52,637 nucleotides of DNA, taken from assembly GCA_902589825.1 (NCBI GenBank), contig CACIUL010000019.1, positions 1 through 52,637 on the forward strand, in the 5' to 3' direction. The stretch comes from an uncultured Verrucomicrobiota bacterium (lineage in GTDB: Bacteria; Verrucomicrobiota; Verrucomicrobiia; Verrucomicrobiales; DEV007). Positions 17,001 to 27,000 of the stretch are shown here, piece by piece (within the stretch, counting starts at the first letter, position 1; each line of letters opens with the position of its first letter). The translations under genes were made by a program, and so were the position numbers. The notes below the pieces were generated by a model. That model had not been told where the DNA came from. It searched no databases and saw nothing but the letters and a program-made list of their open reading frames with translations.

Positions 17001-18113
17001 CTATTTTCTGCCCAACCGCATAAAGAGAAAAATTCCCAAACCCATAAAGACAAGGTTTGGAACCCACATCAGGTATTGCGCGTAATCCTTGTCCTTGAGT
17101 GTATCGGCGACAATAATAAACAGGAAATAGAGGGCAGCAATACCCAGGCTCAGGGCGAAGCCGATTGATGTTTCCCGCCGCTGTGCTGTCACCCCAAGCG
17201 GGATGCCTATCAGGGCAAAGGTAAGGCAGGCAAGTGAGAAGGAATAACGCTTGTTTACCTCAGTCCTTGCTGTGTTAATCTCTTTTTGGGTAAGGCTGTT
17301 TTTATCGGATGAGTCAATTCTCCTTATCAGCTCAGATGTTTCCAGTATACTGGCCCGGAATTTCGTAGGATCTCTGCGCAGTTGGTCAAGGGGTATGGTG
17401 ATATAGGTTTTCCCAACCTTGATACCTGGTTTGATCTTGGTTACATCTGTGGGAGAATTGCTGTCCCTGTCGACAATTTTTGCGTCTTCAAGAGTTAAAA
17501 TGAGGTTATCCGTTTCGTCGTCATTCTCAATATATGCACGATGAGCATGAATGTATTTAATTGGCCTGCGTGCTGCGTTGAGCTGGATCACCTCAAGATT
17601 CTTGAGCCTGTCTCCCACCTTGCCTTCCGTGTAGAAGCAGAAGCCCTTGAAATCCATGATCTCCTTGTCTGCCACGAAAAGGGATAGAGGATCCTCAACC
17701 ACCATTTCATACTTGGCCTCCTCAATCTGGCTCTTTGCGCGCGGGAAGATCGTGGTGTTGATCCAAAGAGTTAACCCGGTAAGTAAAATGGCCAGAACAA
17801 AGACGGAACGGCAAATCCGGGCAAGGCTCATACCGGTCATTCGAAGAGAAACCAGCTCATTGTCCGCAGACAGGCGGCCAAACACGAGGAGTACTGCCGT
17901 TAAAAAGCCCCAAGGTATTGTATAAATGAGGGAAAAAGGCAGGATATAACCAATAAAGGTGACGACTGTGCCCAGCGGCATGTCCTTTTCAACCATCAGG
18001 GCAAAGATCTCCTTGAGTAGTTTCCCGAAAACAAGGACAGAGCTGAGTGTGGCGACACCGATAAATGCGGCGACACCAACCTGACGACCAATATAACGGT
18101 CAATGATCTTCAA
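17001..18113 (-). CDS. LptF/LptG family permease (LPS export ABC transporter, YjgP/YjgQ)
   Basis: Inner-membrane permease subunit that, with LptB ATPase, extracts lipopolysaccharide from the membrane and pushes it along the Lpt bridge. Two groups of three membrane helices flank a periplasmic beta-jellyroll. The first group includes VGVAAFIGVATLSSVLVFG, YILPFSLIYTIPWGFLTAVLLVFGRLSADNELVSLRMTGMS and VFVLAILLTGLTLWIN. The jellyroll runs from the family DPLSLF segment to ITIPLDQL. The last helices are FALIGIPLGVTAQ, FALSLGIAALYFLFIIVAD and WVPNLVFMGLGIFLFM. The FGRLSADNE stretch is the family hallmark. No ATG is suitable. I use the TTG at 18113, which gives the family start MKIIDRYIG; a TTG at 18167 would add eighteen residues. 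It lies 44 bp downstream of the putA start and may form an operon with it. Confidence 0.9.
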   Translation of the reverse strand: MKIIDRYIGRQVGVAAFIGVATLSSVLVFGKLLKEIFALMVEKDMPLGTVVTFIGYILPFSLIYTIPWGFLTAVLLVFGRLSADNELVSLRMTGMSLARICRSVFVLAILLTGLTLWINTTIFPRAKSQIEEAKYEMVVEDPLSLFVADKEIMDFKGFCFYTEGKVGDRLKNLEVIQLNAARRPIKYIHAHRAYIENDDETDNLILTLEDAKIVDRDSNSPTDVTKIKPGIKVGKTYITIPLDQLRRDPTKFRASILETSELIRRIDSSDKNSLTQKEINTARTEVNKRYSFSLACLTFALIGIPLGVTAQRRETSIGFALSLGIAALYFLFIIVADTLKDKDYAQYLMWVPNLVFMGLGIFLFMRLGRK

Positions 18114-18234
18114 GGCGCTGCTCAATAAAAAACTAGAGAACCTATTTGCCTCAAAGGCAATACCCAAGGGCTAAAAGTTATTGGGCATGGAAGGATTTAG
18201 CGGTGATTCAGGACTTTTGCAGCACCATGGTTTA

Positions 18235-18288
18235 TGCGCAAAATATAATAGAATGAATCCTGTATGGGAAAAGGAAGGATTTTGCGCA
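18235..18288. repeat. 10-bp perfect inverted repeat between lsrF-like and lptF/G genes
   Basis: TGCGCAAAAT (18235-18244) and ATTTTGCGCA (18279-18288) are perfect inverted copies separated by 34 bp. The right arm ends 1 bp from the stop codon of the upstream aldolase gene. The spacer contains a minus-strand TATTAT box that could be the -10 of the lptF/G promoter. There is no T-run after the structure, so it is a poor intrinsic terminator and more likely a pair of operator half-sites. Confidence 0.45.
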
Positions 18289-18289
18289 A

Positions 18290-19246
18290 TTAAGACTCGG
18301 CTTTTAATTGCTCATAGAGCTCGTAGGCATCTTTTGCATTCATACCTTCATGAACAACTCCCCTCACTGCACGCATCATCGGAACAGGGGCATCTGCCTG
18401 GAAAATATTCCTTCCCATGTCGACACCTGAAGCTCCCTCCTGGCAGGCATCATAAGCCATCTGAAGTGCGTCACGCTCAGGTCGCTTTTTTCCTCCTGCG
18501 ATGACTATTGGAACGGGGCAGCAGCTTGTGATCGTCTCGAAGCCGTCCTCGATATGGTAACACTTAACCATATGGCAACCAAGCTCTGCCATCAGGCGGG
18601 TTGCCATCCTGAAATATTTCACGGTCCGCTCCATTGCGCGCCCCACCGCAACAACACCCATGACGGCAATGCCATATCCTGCCGCCGCATCTATCAGATT
18701 AGTCAGGTTCTGCAGTGACTGGCGCTCGTATTGACTTCCAATAAAAACCTGCACAGCCAGAACGGACGCATTCAATCGGATCGCCTCATTGATGTCCACG
18801 GCAAGATGTTCATTTGAAAGCGGCTCATAACCGGGCCGACTGAGAGCGGCTGGCTGGCCGCCGATCTCCCCTTCCCATTCGTCATTTGCGCTGACCATGC
18901 TGGTGCCGCCTGAGGCGCGAAGAGCAATGGCTTTTTGTGTGCTTGCAGGGATGATGCTGCGCTGGATGCCGCGCGTCAACATCAGGCAGTCGCAATAGGG
19001 TTCAAGGGGAAGAATGGTCTGGTCCACCCGCTCAAGTCCGGTCGTTGGCCCCATGAAGTAACCATGGTCAAAGGCAAGCATTATCGTTCGCCCGGACTCA
19101 GGGTTGAAAATGTGCGCGAGCCTGTTCTGCAATCCCCAATCATATTGATGGGAACCCTTAAGGAAAAAGTCGGGTTTGTTCTGAGGAATGTCGGTGAAGT
19201 ATTCCTTGTCTTTCTTTTCTGCCGATGTGCCGTCTAGATCTGCCAT
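18290..19246 (-). CDS. LsrF-like class I aldolase/thiolase (DhnA family)
   Basis: A class I, lysine Schiff-base TIM-barrel enzyme closely resembling LsrF of the E. coli AI-2 pathway. LsrF cleaves phosphorylated 3-hydroxypentane-2,4-dione with CoA. Matches to LsrF run the whole length: the MADLD start, LKGSHQYDWGLQNRLAHIFNP, MLAFDHGYFMGPTTGLERVD, CLMLTRGIQRSIIP, VIAGGKKRPERDALQM and GASGVDMGRNIFQ. The expected Schiff-base lysine is Lys228 (MVKCYHIEDGFE). It is 318 aa because of an insertion of about 20 residues around 120-145. It is the last gene after dhaK and dhaL (45 bp gap), with no LsrK, LsrG or Lsr transporter nearby. It may therefore act on a DhaKL-phosphorylated ketose rather than on AI-2. 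The substrate is uncertain. Confidence 0.85.
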   Translation of the reverse strand: MADLDGTSAEKKDKEYFTDIPQNKPDFFLKGSHQYDWGLQNRLAHIFNPESGRTIMLAFDHGYFMGPTTGLERVDQTILPLEPYCDCLMLTRGIQRSIIPASTQKAIALRASGGTSMVSANDEWEGEIGGQPAALSRPGYEPLSNEHLAVDINEAIRLNASVLAVQVFIGSQYERQSLQNLTNLIDAAAGYGIAVMGVVAVGRAMERTVKYFRMATRLMAELGCHMVKCYHIEDGFETITSCCPVPIVIAGGKKRPERDALQMAYDACQEGASGVDMGRNIFQADAPVPMMRAVRGVVHEGMNAKDAYELYEQLKAES

Positions 19247-19291
19247 GATGATATTGATTAAGGGTTTTCTGTTCTGTTTGAATATTGATTT

Positions 19292-19927
19292 CTATTGAGA
19301 AGTGAAGTCTGCCATTGCCCTGAGCATGATAGCAATAGAACATGCTCCGGCATCGGGAAATCCAATCGATTTATCGCCCAGTGTTTTTGCCCGCCCTACA
19401 GTGGCTATTAGATCAGAACTCTTATCCCTGCCCATTTCACCGGCCTGAGCAACTTCCTGCAGTGCTTCATGCAGTTCGGAGCCTGAATTCTGCTCTGCAG
19501 CAAGGGAGGCTGGATACAGTGAATCAATAAGTGTTTTATCCCCGGGTTTCGCACCTCCGCGATCCATCACTCCGGCGTTGCCGGCTACAAGAAGCTCAGA
19601 AAGGCCTTTTGCGTCAAATGCATGAGGATTTTCAATCGCCTTACCGCCGCTGCGGAACATGGTGCCGAAAATTGCCCCAGAGGCTCCCCCCATTGAGCTC
19701 ATCATTGCCATTCCTACCGTTGTAAACGCCTGTCCTATCGTCTCAATCGAGGTTGATGTCAGTTTTTCAATCACGGCAGTCATGCCCCTTTGCATTCCTA
19801 GACCATGGTCCCCATCGCCAAGGTTGCGGTCAGCATCAGTAAGCTCGGGTTCAGCCGCAATGATGGCGGTTGCCACACAGTGGAGCATCTCCACTGTCTC
19901 CTGTATATTGAGTGAACTTTTGGGCAT
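19292..19927 (-). CDS. dhaL: Dihydroxyacetone kinase ADP/ATP-binding subunit DhaL
   Basis: Nucleotide-binding half of a two-subunit ketose kinase; it passes phosphate to the substrate held covalently by DhaK. The 211-aa all-helical protein shows the Mg/ADP site DADRNLGDGDHGLGMQRG, with Asp33, Asp38 and Asp40 as the metal ligands. It also has the family motifs GGASGAIFGTMF and AKPGDKTLIDSLYPA. No DhaM (PTS phosphodonor) gene is present beside it. The enzyme could use ATP directly or depend on a remote PTS partner. The gene lies between dhaK (20 bp upstream) and the lsrF-like gene (45 bp downstream), all on the minus strand. Sugars other than dihydroxyacetone, such as tetruloses, are possible substrates for this family. 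Confidence 0.92.
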   Translation of the reverse strand: MPKSSLNIQETVEMLHCVATAIIAAEPELTDADRNLGDGDHGLGMQRGMTAVIEKLTSTSIETIGQAFTTVGMAMMSSMGGASGAIFGTMFRSGGKAIENPHAFDAKGLSELLVAGNAGVMDRGGAKPGDKTLIDSLYPASLAAEQNSGSELHEALQEVAQAGEMGRDKSSDLIATVGRAKTLGDKSIGFPDAGACSIAIMLRAMADFTSQ

Positions 19928-19947
19928 AGGCTACCTTAACTGGGAAT

Positions 19948-20961
19948 CTATAACTTCGTGTAGCAGACAGACTGGCACGGGGGATCCCAATATCCCTTTA
20001 GCTCACTGTCCAACCTGGTAATGCTGAATGAAATGCCGGACATTTCCTGGCACGTGACCAGCGGTCCAATCATCGTTTCATGGACCTTAATGCCGCGCTC
20101 TGAAAGGATCTCCTTCGCCTTGCGAAGGCAAATCAGGCATTCCATCATTGTGGTGGCCCCGAGGCTGTTTACCAGGAAAACAACTTCATCACCTTCTGCC
20201 AGTGCCGCGACATCCGCATCGGATTCAAAGTCGTTGAATATCAGGTCGAGCATCTTGGGGGTCAGTTCATCTGCAGTGGTCATCGGGATCTCGGAGATGC
20301 CTTGTTCCCCGTGAATGCCCATGCCAAGGCCGATCAAGCCCTCATCAATTTCAAACGTAGGTTTGCCGGTAGCCGGTATGGAACCCGGTGACATCGACAC
20401 ACCTACGGATCGGGTATTAAGGACGATCTTTTCAGCAGCTCGAGCCAGCTCGTCGAGAGATCCGGCTTTTTGGGATGCGGCTCCCGCCATCTTTACAATG
20501 GGAACCAGTCCTGCAATCCCACGCCTCTTTTCCTTTTCCGCCGGAGTGGCTGAGCAGACGTCATCATTAATCAGCACTGTCCGGACATTAATCCCCTCCT
20601 CTGATGCAAGCTCAGAGCCAATATCAAAGTTCAGGACGTCACCGGCATAATTACCATAAAGAAATAACACGCCGTTATCTCTGTTTACTGCTTGGGCCGC
20701 ATCGAGCACGATATCAGGCGATGGCGCAGCAAAGATATCACCGCAAGCGGCGCCATCGGCCATGTTGGTTCCCACAAGTCCGTGGTAAATTGGCTCGTGG
20801 CCTGCACCTCCTCCAACAAGAAGTGCCACTTTGCCGTCAGGAATGTCGTTCTTGATGATAGATCGGGTCCCAACCTTGCTGCATTGACCATCGTAGGCCT
20901 CTACAAGACCTTCGAGGAGTTCATCGGCCACCTTCAACGGGTCGTTAATCAGTTTTTTCAT
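19948..20961 (-). CDS. dhaK: Dihydroxyacetone kinase substrate-binding subunit DhaK
   Basis: Substrate-binding half of the kinase, which holds a short ketose as a hemiaminal on a histidine. The 337-aa length is typical. The nucleophilic histidine is His217 in GLGMGIHGEQG. Substrate-binding residues lie in LVGGGAGHEPIYHGLVG (about 48-64) and the acid region FLYGNYAGDVLNFDI. The dimerisation part carries the VALLVNSLGATTMMEC-like strand (seen as VVFLVNSLGATTMMECLI). It is probably translated with dhaL, with a gap of only 20 bp. The ATG at 20961 gives MKKLINDPLKVADELLEGLV, the normal family start. A small unknown gene lies 94 bp upstream in the same direction and may begin the operon. Confidence 0.93.
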   Translation of the reverse strand: MKKLINDPLKVADELLEGLVEAYDGQCSKVGTRSIIKNDIPDGKVALLVGGGAGHEPIYHGLVGTNMADGAACGDIFAAPSPDIVLDAAQAVNRDNGVLFLYGNYAGDVLNFDIGSELASEEGINVRTVLINDDVCSATPAEKEKRRGIAGLVPIVKMAGAASQKAGSLDELARAAEKIVLNTRSVGVSMSPGSIPATGKPTFEIDEGLIGLGMGIHGEQGISEIPMTTADELTPKMLDLIFNDFESDADVAALAEGDEVVFLVNSLGATTMMECLICLRKAKEILSERGIKVHETMIGPLVTCQEMSGISFSITRLDSELKGYWDPPCQSVCYTKL

Positions 20962-21055
20962 GGAAGTCTAAGGAAGGAATATTGGACTTGAATAGGATCA
21001 AATAAGCATGTTCCCGGCAAGTTAAAACAAGCGAGACAGCGAACGGATGTCGAGA

Positions 21056-21388
21056 TCAGCGGCGCTCATATACTTCAAAGCTGTCGAGAAAAACCTCACC
21101 TGTCGATCCGGCAAGCGCTGCAACTCCATCGAAATGCAGCTGGTCCTCCTCGTCTTCCCATGGCAGCTCCCCGTATTCAGTAACAAAGTCAAAGCTCCTT
21201 ACCCCAAGATTCCGCGTATCCAGTTCATGCTCTATCTTTCGAATTGCATCGCGGACATCAAAGGCTCGAACAAATGCATACACCACGCCGCCCTCAAAAA
21301 TGCCATGCTGGTTTGATCCGGTCTGGTAGATAAACTCAACATTTGACCAATAAACTCTTGATTCCTCACTGGGTGTGCTCTGTTTCAT
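21056..21388 (-). CDS. Small hypothetical protein upstream of dhaK
   Basis: A 110-aa acidic, soluble protein with no signal peptide, membrane segment or recognised domain. It has an aromatic N-terminal part (YWSNVEFIYQTGSNQHG), a helix rich in charged residues (FDVRDAIRKIEHELDTRN), a segment WEDEEDQLHFDG and a hydrophobic tail. The strand-helix-strand pattern could fit a small ferredoxin-like fold, but that is a guess. It may be cotranscribed with dhaK-dhaL-lsrF-like, since all lie on the minus strand with a 94-bp gap. The ATG at 21388 has no strong ribosome site. Confidence 0.6.
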   Translation of the reverse strand: MKQSTPSEESRVYWSNVEFIYQTGSNQHGIFEGGVVYAFVRAFDVRDAIRKIEHELDTRNLGVRSFDFVTEYGELPWEDEEDQLHFDGVAALAGSTGEVFLDSFEVYERR

Positions 21389-21518
21389 ACAAATGCGGGT
21401 GGACTTAACCCTTTAACTGATTCATGTCACCTGCAATGCATTTGAATATTTCTCCAATTATTAAGAAGTGTTAATTAGAAATGCATCGTGGTTCCGTGTC
21501 ATTGATTATGGATTCTCA

Positions 21519-24002
21519 ATGAGATTGTCAATTAAAGCCTTTATCGTTTCGCTTAATTTCTCAGCAACCGCCATTTGCCTTCGTGCACAGAGTGCTGATG
21601 AGCAGTTAAATGCATTGACTGAATGGAGGGCAGCCCAGGTTGCTCATCTTGACGGGCTCTCGGAAATAGTTGTCATTAAGCTCAAGAGCATCAATCAACT
21701 GTCGAGCTTGGCTCCAGAGGCTCAGGCAAAAATCAGGCATCTCCTGGTCGAAAGCCTTGTCCGATCGGGACGATATGAGGAGGCTTTATCCAGCACGAAA
21801 GGTGATGAATTGCCATTCTGGCAGGGGCTCTCTCACGCGATGCAGGGAAGGCTTTCAGAATGCCACCCCCTTTTATTGCAATGTGTCAATGATCCGGAAC
21901 ACCCGGCCAAGGAGGAAGCTCTCCTGACACTTGCCTCGGCTCTTAAACATTTGGAGGGAGCCGATCGCGCAGGAGAATTTCTTGCAGATGAAATAAACAA
22001 GCCCGGCAATGTCAATCTAACTCCTCGCCCCCGATTGGCTCTGGTTGAGTTGCACCTTGAGCAAGGTAAGTATCAGGCCGCATTGGCAACGGCAGCTGAT
22101 TTTGGGGACAACTTGAACCCCGCGCTTAGTGCCTATGCTCAAATTCTTGAAGCCAGGGCATTCATTGGCCTGGGAAAGCATGGGGATGCACAAGGTAAAT
22201 TGCGCGAAATTATTGACGGGCAAAAGGACATCCCCTCCCCACTGATTAATTCCGCATCGCTTTTGCTTGCCGACACATCCATTGCCATGTCGGCGCCGGA
22301 TGATGCTGTCGTCATACTCTCTGGGATAATTGAAAATGTTCCTTCCGGCGGCAATATTCTTCCAGCATTTGACAGGCTAGCAGATGCCGGGTTTTTAGAA
22401 ACTAAAGGCGGAAAATTGCTTTTGAATAAATGGCAAACATCCCCCAAAAGAGAAACCAGCAGACCCGCTGCCTACTTTTCTGCAGCAGCCAGCAGGAAAA
22501 ATCCTGAGGTCAGGGAGGAAAATATCCGTGTATTGACAGAACTCAAAAACGGCACCGATCCCGTTGCCATCAGAGCACACCTCCTTCTTGCGGAGATTTT
22601 GATTGAAGTAAAAGACAAGGAACGCGCCCTGCCTGTAATACGTGAGTTCAAGGATTTAACCGATGATGAGTCCGTGCTGGCCAGAATCAAATTCGTTGAA
22701 GCTAAGGCAATGTATGAAGAGGGAGAATTCGACTCTGCAGCAGAAAACTTCAGCAGGATAGAAGCCGACGATGACAATGGTGCAGCCTCATATAATTCAG
22801 CCGTTGCCTCACTGCGAGCTGGAGATGATAAGCAATTCCTTGCACAAATTGCTCTTTTGCCGGAGGTCAGCGGCCAGTTTTCAAGGGGCGAACTACAACT
22901 TGAGAGAGCCCTTTACAAATGCTCGAGACGTGATCCTGATGCTATCAATGCGCTGTCCGATTTCTTAAGGGAACATCCAAGCCATCCTCGCAGGGCAGAA
23001 GCTCACCTCGCATCGGCCGCCACCAGCATTCTTTACGGCCCCCTCAATGCAGAATCTGCCCGAGAGAACCTGAAGAAGGCATTGTCACTTGAATTAACGC
23101 CGCAAAGCCTTGAACGGGCTGAATACATTGCCTTCTGGATTGAGGAGATCGCCGGAGTTGACCAAAAAGCAATAGATTACGCCGATCGATTCATTGATAG
23201 ATGGCCAAAGTCAGTAAATGCCGCAGGGGTAAGGATGAGGCAGGCGGAAATCCAGTTTCGTGCTAGCGATTACCTTGACGCAATGCGCAACTTTGAAAAG
23301 CTCAGCATTGATTACCCGGATTCCGAGTTGTCAGACAAGGCTATCTTCTTTGCGGGAAGGTCGTCGATGTTGACGCTCACTGATGAAGGGGCCCAAAGGG
23401 CTCTGACGTTCTGGCAGAAGCTTGCTGACAAGAAGAGCAAGTTGGCTCCGCTTGGAAGGCATCATCAGGCCCAGATCAAGATGAGCCAGGGTCTTCAAGA
23501 GGAAGCCCTAACCATTCTTGATGCTGCTCTTGTGGATGAGCCGGGGGTGAAGCTCAGGGCGCTGTTGTTAATGCTGAAAGGCCGTGCACTTTATGAGTTA
23601 GGCGGAAAAGAACCCCTTCGACTGGAAGAGTCCATAAGGATTTTTGCCCAAGCGCTTGAGTTGGTTGACCTGTCGACCGGAATCAGGAATGAGATTCTTT
23701 TTCGCAAGGCGAAAGCCCATGAAATTCATGGGCAGTTGGACCAAACTCTCTCATGCCTCCATGAGATCATGAATAACAGGTCCAACGAAAATGAAAATGA
23801 AAGTCCGGGAGATTTTAAATGGTATTACCGGGCTGGATTTGAGGCGATACGCCTTAAGGAGTCCAATGGAGGAAAACAGGGCATTATCTCGGCAATTGCC
23901 ATTGCTGACCGGCTCGCAAGAACGCCCGGGCCAAGGTCGAATGAAGCAAAGAAAGCCGGACAAAGATTACGCTTGGAACACTTTATCTGGCAGGAGGATT
24001 GA
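21519..24002 (+). CDS. Exported tetratricopeptide-repeat protein
   Basis: A large (827 aa) helical-repeat protein. The ATG at 21519 starts a signal peptide (MRLSIKAFIVSLNFSATAICLRAQS), so I prefer it to the GTG at 21468. The rest is built of TPR-like helix pairs throughout. Examples are LVESLVRSGRYEEALSS, LALVELHLEQGKYQAALATA, AKAMYEEGEFDSAAENFSRI, RQAEIQFRASDYLDAMRNFEKLSIDYPDSELSDKAIFFAG and ALTFWQKLADK. The FEKLSIDYPDSELSDKA type resembles the YbgF/BamD style of repeat. Such proteins scaffold periplasmic or outer-membrane assemblies; the partner is unknown. No outer-membrane beta-barrel or lipobox is visible. The convergent helicase gene starts 19 bp beyond its stop. Confidence 0.85.
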   Translation: MRLSIKAFIVSLNFSATAICLRAQSADEQLNALTEWRAAQVAHLDGLSEIVVIKLKSINQLSSLAPEAQAKIRHLLVESLVRSGRYEEALSSTKGDELPFWQGLSHAMQGRLSECHPLLLQCVNDPEHPAKEEALLTLASALKHLEGADRAGEFLADEINKPGNVNLTPRPRLALVELHLEQGKYQAALATAADFGDNLNPALSAYAQILEARAFIGLGKHGDAQGKLREIIDGQKDIPSPLINSASLLLADTSIAMSAPDDAVVILSGIIENVPSGGNILPAFDRLADAGFLETKGGKLLLNKWQTSPKRETSRPAAYFSAAASRKNPEVREENIRVLTELKNGTDPVAIRAHLLLAEILIEVKDKERALPVIREFKDLTDDESVLARIKFVEAKAMYEEGEFDSAAENFSRIEADDDNGAASYNSAVASLRAGDDKQFLAQIALLPEVSGQFSRGELQLERALYKCSRRDPDAINALSDFLREHPSHPRRAEAHLASAATSILYGPLNAESARENLKKALSLELTPQSLERAEYIAFWIEEIAGVDQKAIDYADRFIDRWPKSVNAAGVRMRQAEIQFRASDYLDAMRNFEKLSIDYPDSELSDKAIFFAGRSSMLTLTDEGAQRALTFWQKLADKKSKLAPLGRHHQAQIKMSQGLQEEALTILDAALVDEPGVKLRALLLMLKGRALYELGGKEPLRLEESIRIFAQALELVDLSTGIRNEILFRKAKAHEIHGQLDQTLSCLHEIMNNRSNENENESPGDFKWYYRAGFEAIRLKESNGGKQGIISAIAIADRLARTPGPRSNEAKKAGQRLRLEHFIWQED

Positions 24003-24020
24003 TTCCCTATTGATATAGGC

Positions 24021-27000
24021 TCAAGATAGCAGGAACCTGATGTCTTCCCCGCTGAGCCCATCCATTAAGGGCGCCTGATCGTCGATGATAACATCGGCTA
24101 TAAGGCGCTTACGCTCCTGTAACTTCAAGATTTTCTGCTCCACTGATCCTGCTACGATTAACTTGTATGAGGTCACGGGCTTGGTTTGCCCAATTCGATG
24201 AGCGCGATCCGTTGCTTGCGCCTCGACTGCAGGGTTCCACCATGGATCAACATGCACGATACTGTCAGCGCCCGTGAGGGTCAGGCCGTATCCGCCGGCC
24301 TTTAGTGACATCAGAAAAATGGGAATGGCGCTTTCCTCGCACTGGAAAGCCGAGACCTGGGCATTCCTCTCAGCCGCCCCCTGCGAGCCGTCAAGGTAGC
24401 AGTAGGAGAGACCTTTTCCATCAAGCTGCTCACGAATCAGTGAAAGCATGGTTACGAATTGGGAAAAGATGAGGATCCGGCTGCCTGTCGAAAGGAGATC
24501 ATTGATCAGTTTATCCAGTGCCTTGAGTTTTGCCCCTAGCTCAACGGGGCAGGCAGACTGATTCTCGACATTTTCCTTCGATTTCATTCCGCCTTCAGTC
24601 ACGGCGCGCTCAATGCTCCTCTCCAAAAGGCGGGAGTCACAACAAACCTGTCTAAGTCGTAAAAGACAGACAAGCGTTTTTCTTCTCATGTCGCTCTCAA
24701 TGAGCCCGTTAGAAGACTTATTAAAACTATTCCTTGCCAATTTAATCAGCTTTTCATACTCGAAGCGCTGCTGTGTATTAAGTTCACAATAAATGATCTT
24801 ATCAATTTTGCCCGGTAGCTCCGAAGCGACCTCATTTTTAGTGCGGCGGAGGACAAACGGAGCAATTCGCCGATTCAGGCGTTTCATTTTGTCAGCACTT
24901 GCGCTTCCGTAGCGGGACAGGAACTCTTTATAAGGCTCAAGGTAACCCGGATTGACGAACGTCATGATGGACCAGAGGTCCTGGACGGAGTTTTCCACCG
25001 GCGTGCCGCTCAAGGCGATCCTTGACCGGCATTCGGTCCTTGCGAGGGTTTTTGCGACTTGTGTACCGGGGTTCTTCAGGATGGATGCCTCGTCCGCAAC
25101 AACGAGGGGAAAAACCAACTCAGGGTAATCATCCAAATCTCGAGTCAATGAACCGTAGCTAGTGATCACGATATCTGAGCCCTCAATATCAGGGAAAAGC
25201 TTTTTGCGCCCAGCGCCATGAAGAACAAGAGATTTCTTATTGGGCAGGAATCGATCAATCTCACTTTGCCATGTATGCATAAGCGAAGTGGGGCAGACAA
25301 TTAAGACGGGGCGACTGCCCGGACCCTTGTTCAGGCCCGATCCATCATTACTGGTCCCGTCCTGTAAAACACTAATAAGCGCCAGAATTTGCACCGTCTT
25401 GCCCAAACCCATTTCATCGGCCAGAATGGATCCATATCCCCGTGACGATCGCTGAAAAAGCCAATCAACGCCGAAGTTTTGATAATTACGCAGCTTTCCT
25501 TGGAATGATGGCGGAGGTCCATCAAGGGGTCGAGCTGTTGGAGGGTCAACGATGGAAGGATATTCTCCTTCAATCAATGACTCAAAAAAGAACTTTTGTA
25601 TTCTTCGGATTGGGCGACCTGACCCGCGATCAATAGTTTGATCAGCTTCAGCAATACCAAATGAGTCAAAAATGGACTCGATTTTTGTTCTATCAAAAGC
25701 GGCGACCTTCCCGCCAGGTAATTGAATTTTGCTTATTCCTGTGGACAAGAGTCTGCGAATTTCCTTTTCCGGCAATTGGTGGCCTTCAGTTGATAAGAAT
25801 TGAAGGTCAAAACTTAACCAGTCATCCCCTGTGGTATTCAACGGTTTTACAAGGGGCCGGACTTTCTCAATATCCTTGACCGCTTTGGTAAATCTCGGGC
25901 CAAGTTTAATGTCCCACCCTGAATTCAGGGCTGCATCCAGGCTGCCTGCGTAGAAATCAAGTATGGCGGATTCTCCACGTAGAATCGTTGAAAAATGCCT
26001 TTTGCTCGCAGAATGGGAGGAAGTGGTCTCCTTCCACTGCCCATCAGGGAGAGATCTTAATGTCTGGAATTCAATCTCAGGATTCGCTTGAGTATTCGCC
26101 GGGTAGGCGAACTTGAGACGAAGGCTCAATTGCCGCAAGGAGCCTTCAACTTCAAGTGAGACATCTGGAACGCCCGGAGGAGACTGCAGTAAGTCCTTTA
26201 ATGTTAACCGTCCTGAACATTCCATGTGGAACACGTCAAACAAACTTTCCGCCTCTGATTTCAATACATTAATTTCAACTTCAACGTGCTTCGCGCCAGG
26301 GTCATCATTAAGCAATGGTTCAAGGACAGCCCTAAGCGATGGATTGATTTGTTCAAAGTTTGTAGGGATTGCCAACTGGTCAGCTTTTCTCAATATCCAG
26401 CAATGCGAATTGTGCAAAACAATGACAGTCTCATTCGTATCGTTTAATTCCACCCTGACCATCTCTGGCCTTTGCGACACCTCGCATAGCGTAAGGGGAA
26501 TTCTTGCAGGAATGGAGCAAACATGGGTGGGCGGCCAGTCGCGGCTAGAGACTGGAGGTTTCGCAGATGGCCATATGCCCCCCTTGAAGGATTCAAGAAG
26601 CGCCAGGAAGTCTTCCCGGCAAATCGTGACGTTCCCGGTCTCCTTACAGGGCAAGATGTCAATTTTCTGCAGGGCGCGCTCTACTTTTTCAGCGATTGCA
26701 TCATCAAGGTGGCGAACTTCATCGCGAGCGCTGATAGCAACAGGATAAACAGATCTTTTACTGATCAAATCATAACCGAATAGAGGGATTGGAATCCCCT
26801 GAATTGCTAGTGACGGATTCCTTTCAGCAGACTGGTTATCAGTGCTTTCCCTTAGTTTTTCTGTATTTTTTGACTGTTTTTCATTTAGCGCGGTTAAGGC
26901 CACTGCTATCGAGTGAGAACAAATTTGGCCATCACGTCTGGACACCATGCAATTACAATGGTTTTGAGCGTTGTCTGTTGAATGAACGGTCAAGGCAGCA

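Noticed and set aside
26113..26748. Plus-strand open frame opposite the SNF2 gene (211 codons)
   Set aside because: Antisense to a confident gene, Ser/Thr-rich translation with no recognisable features.
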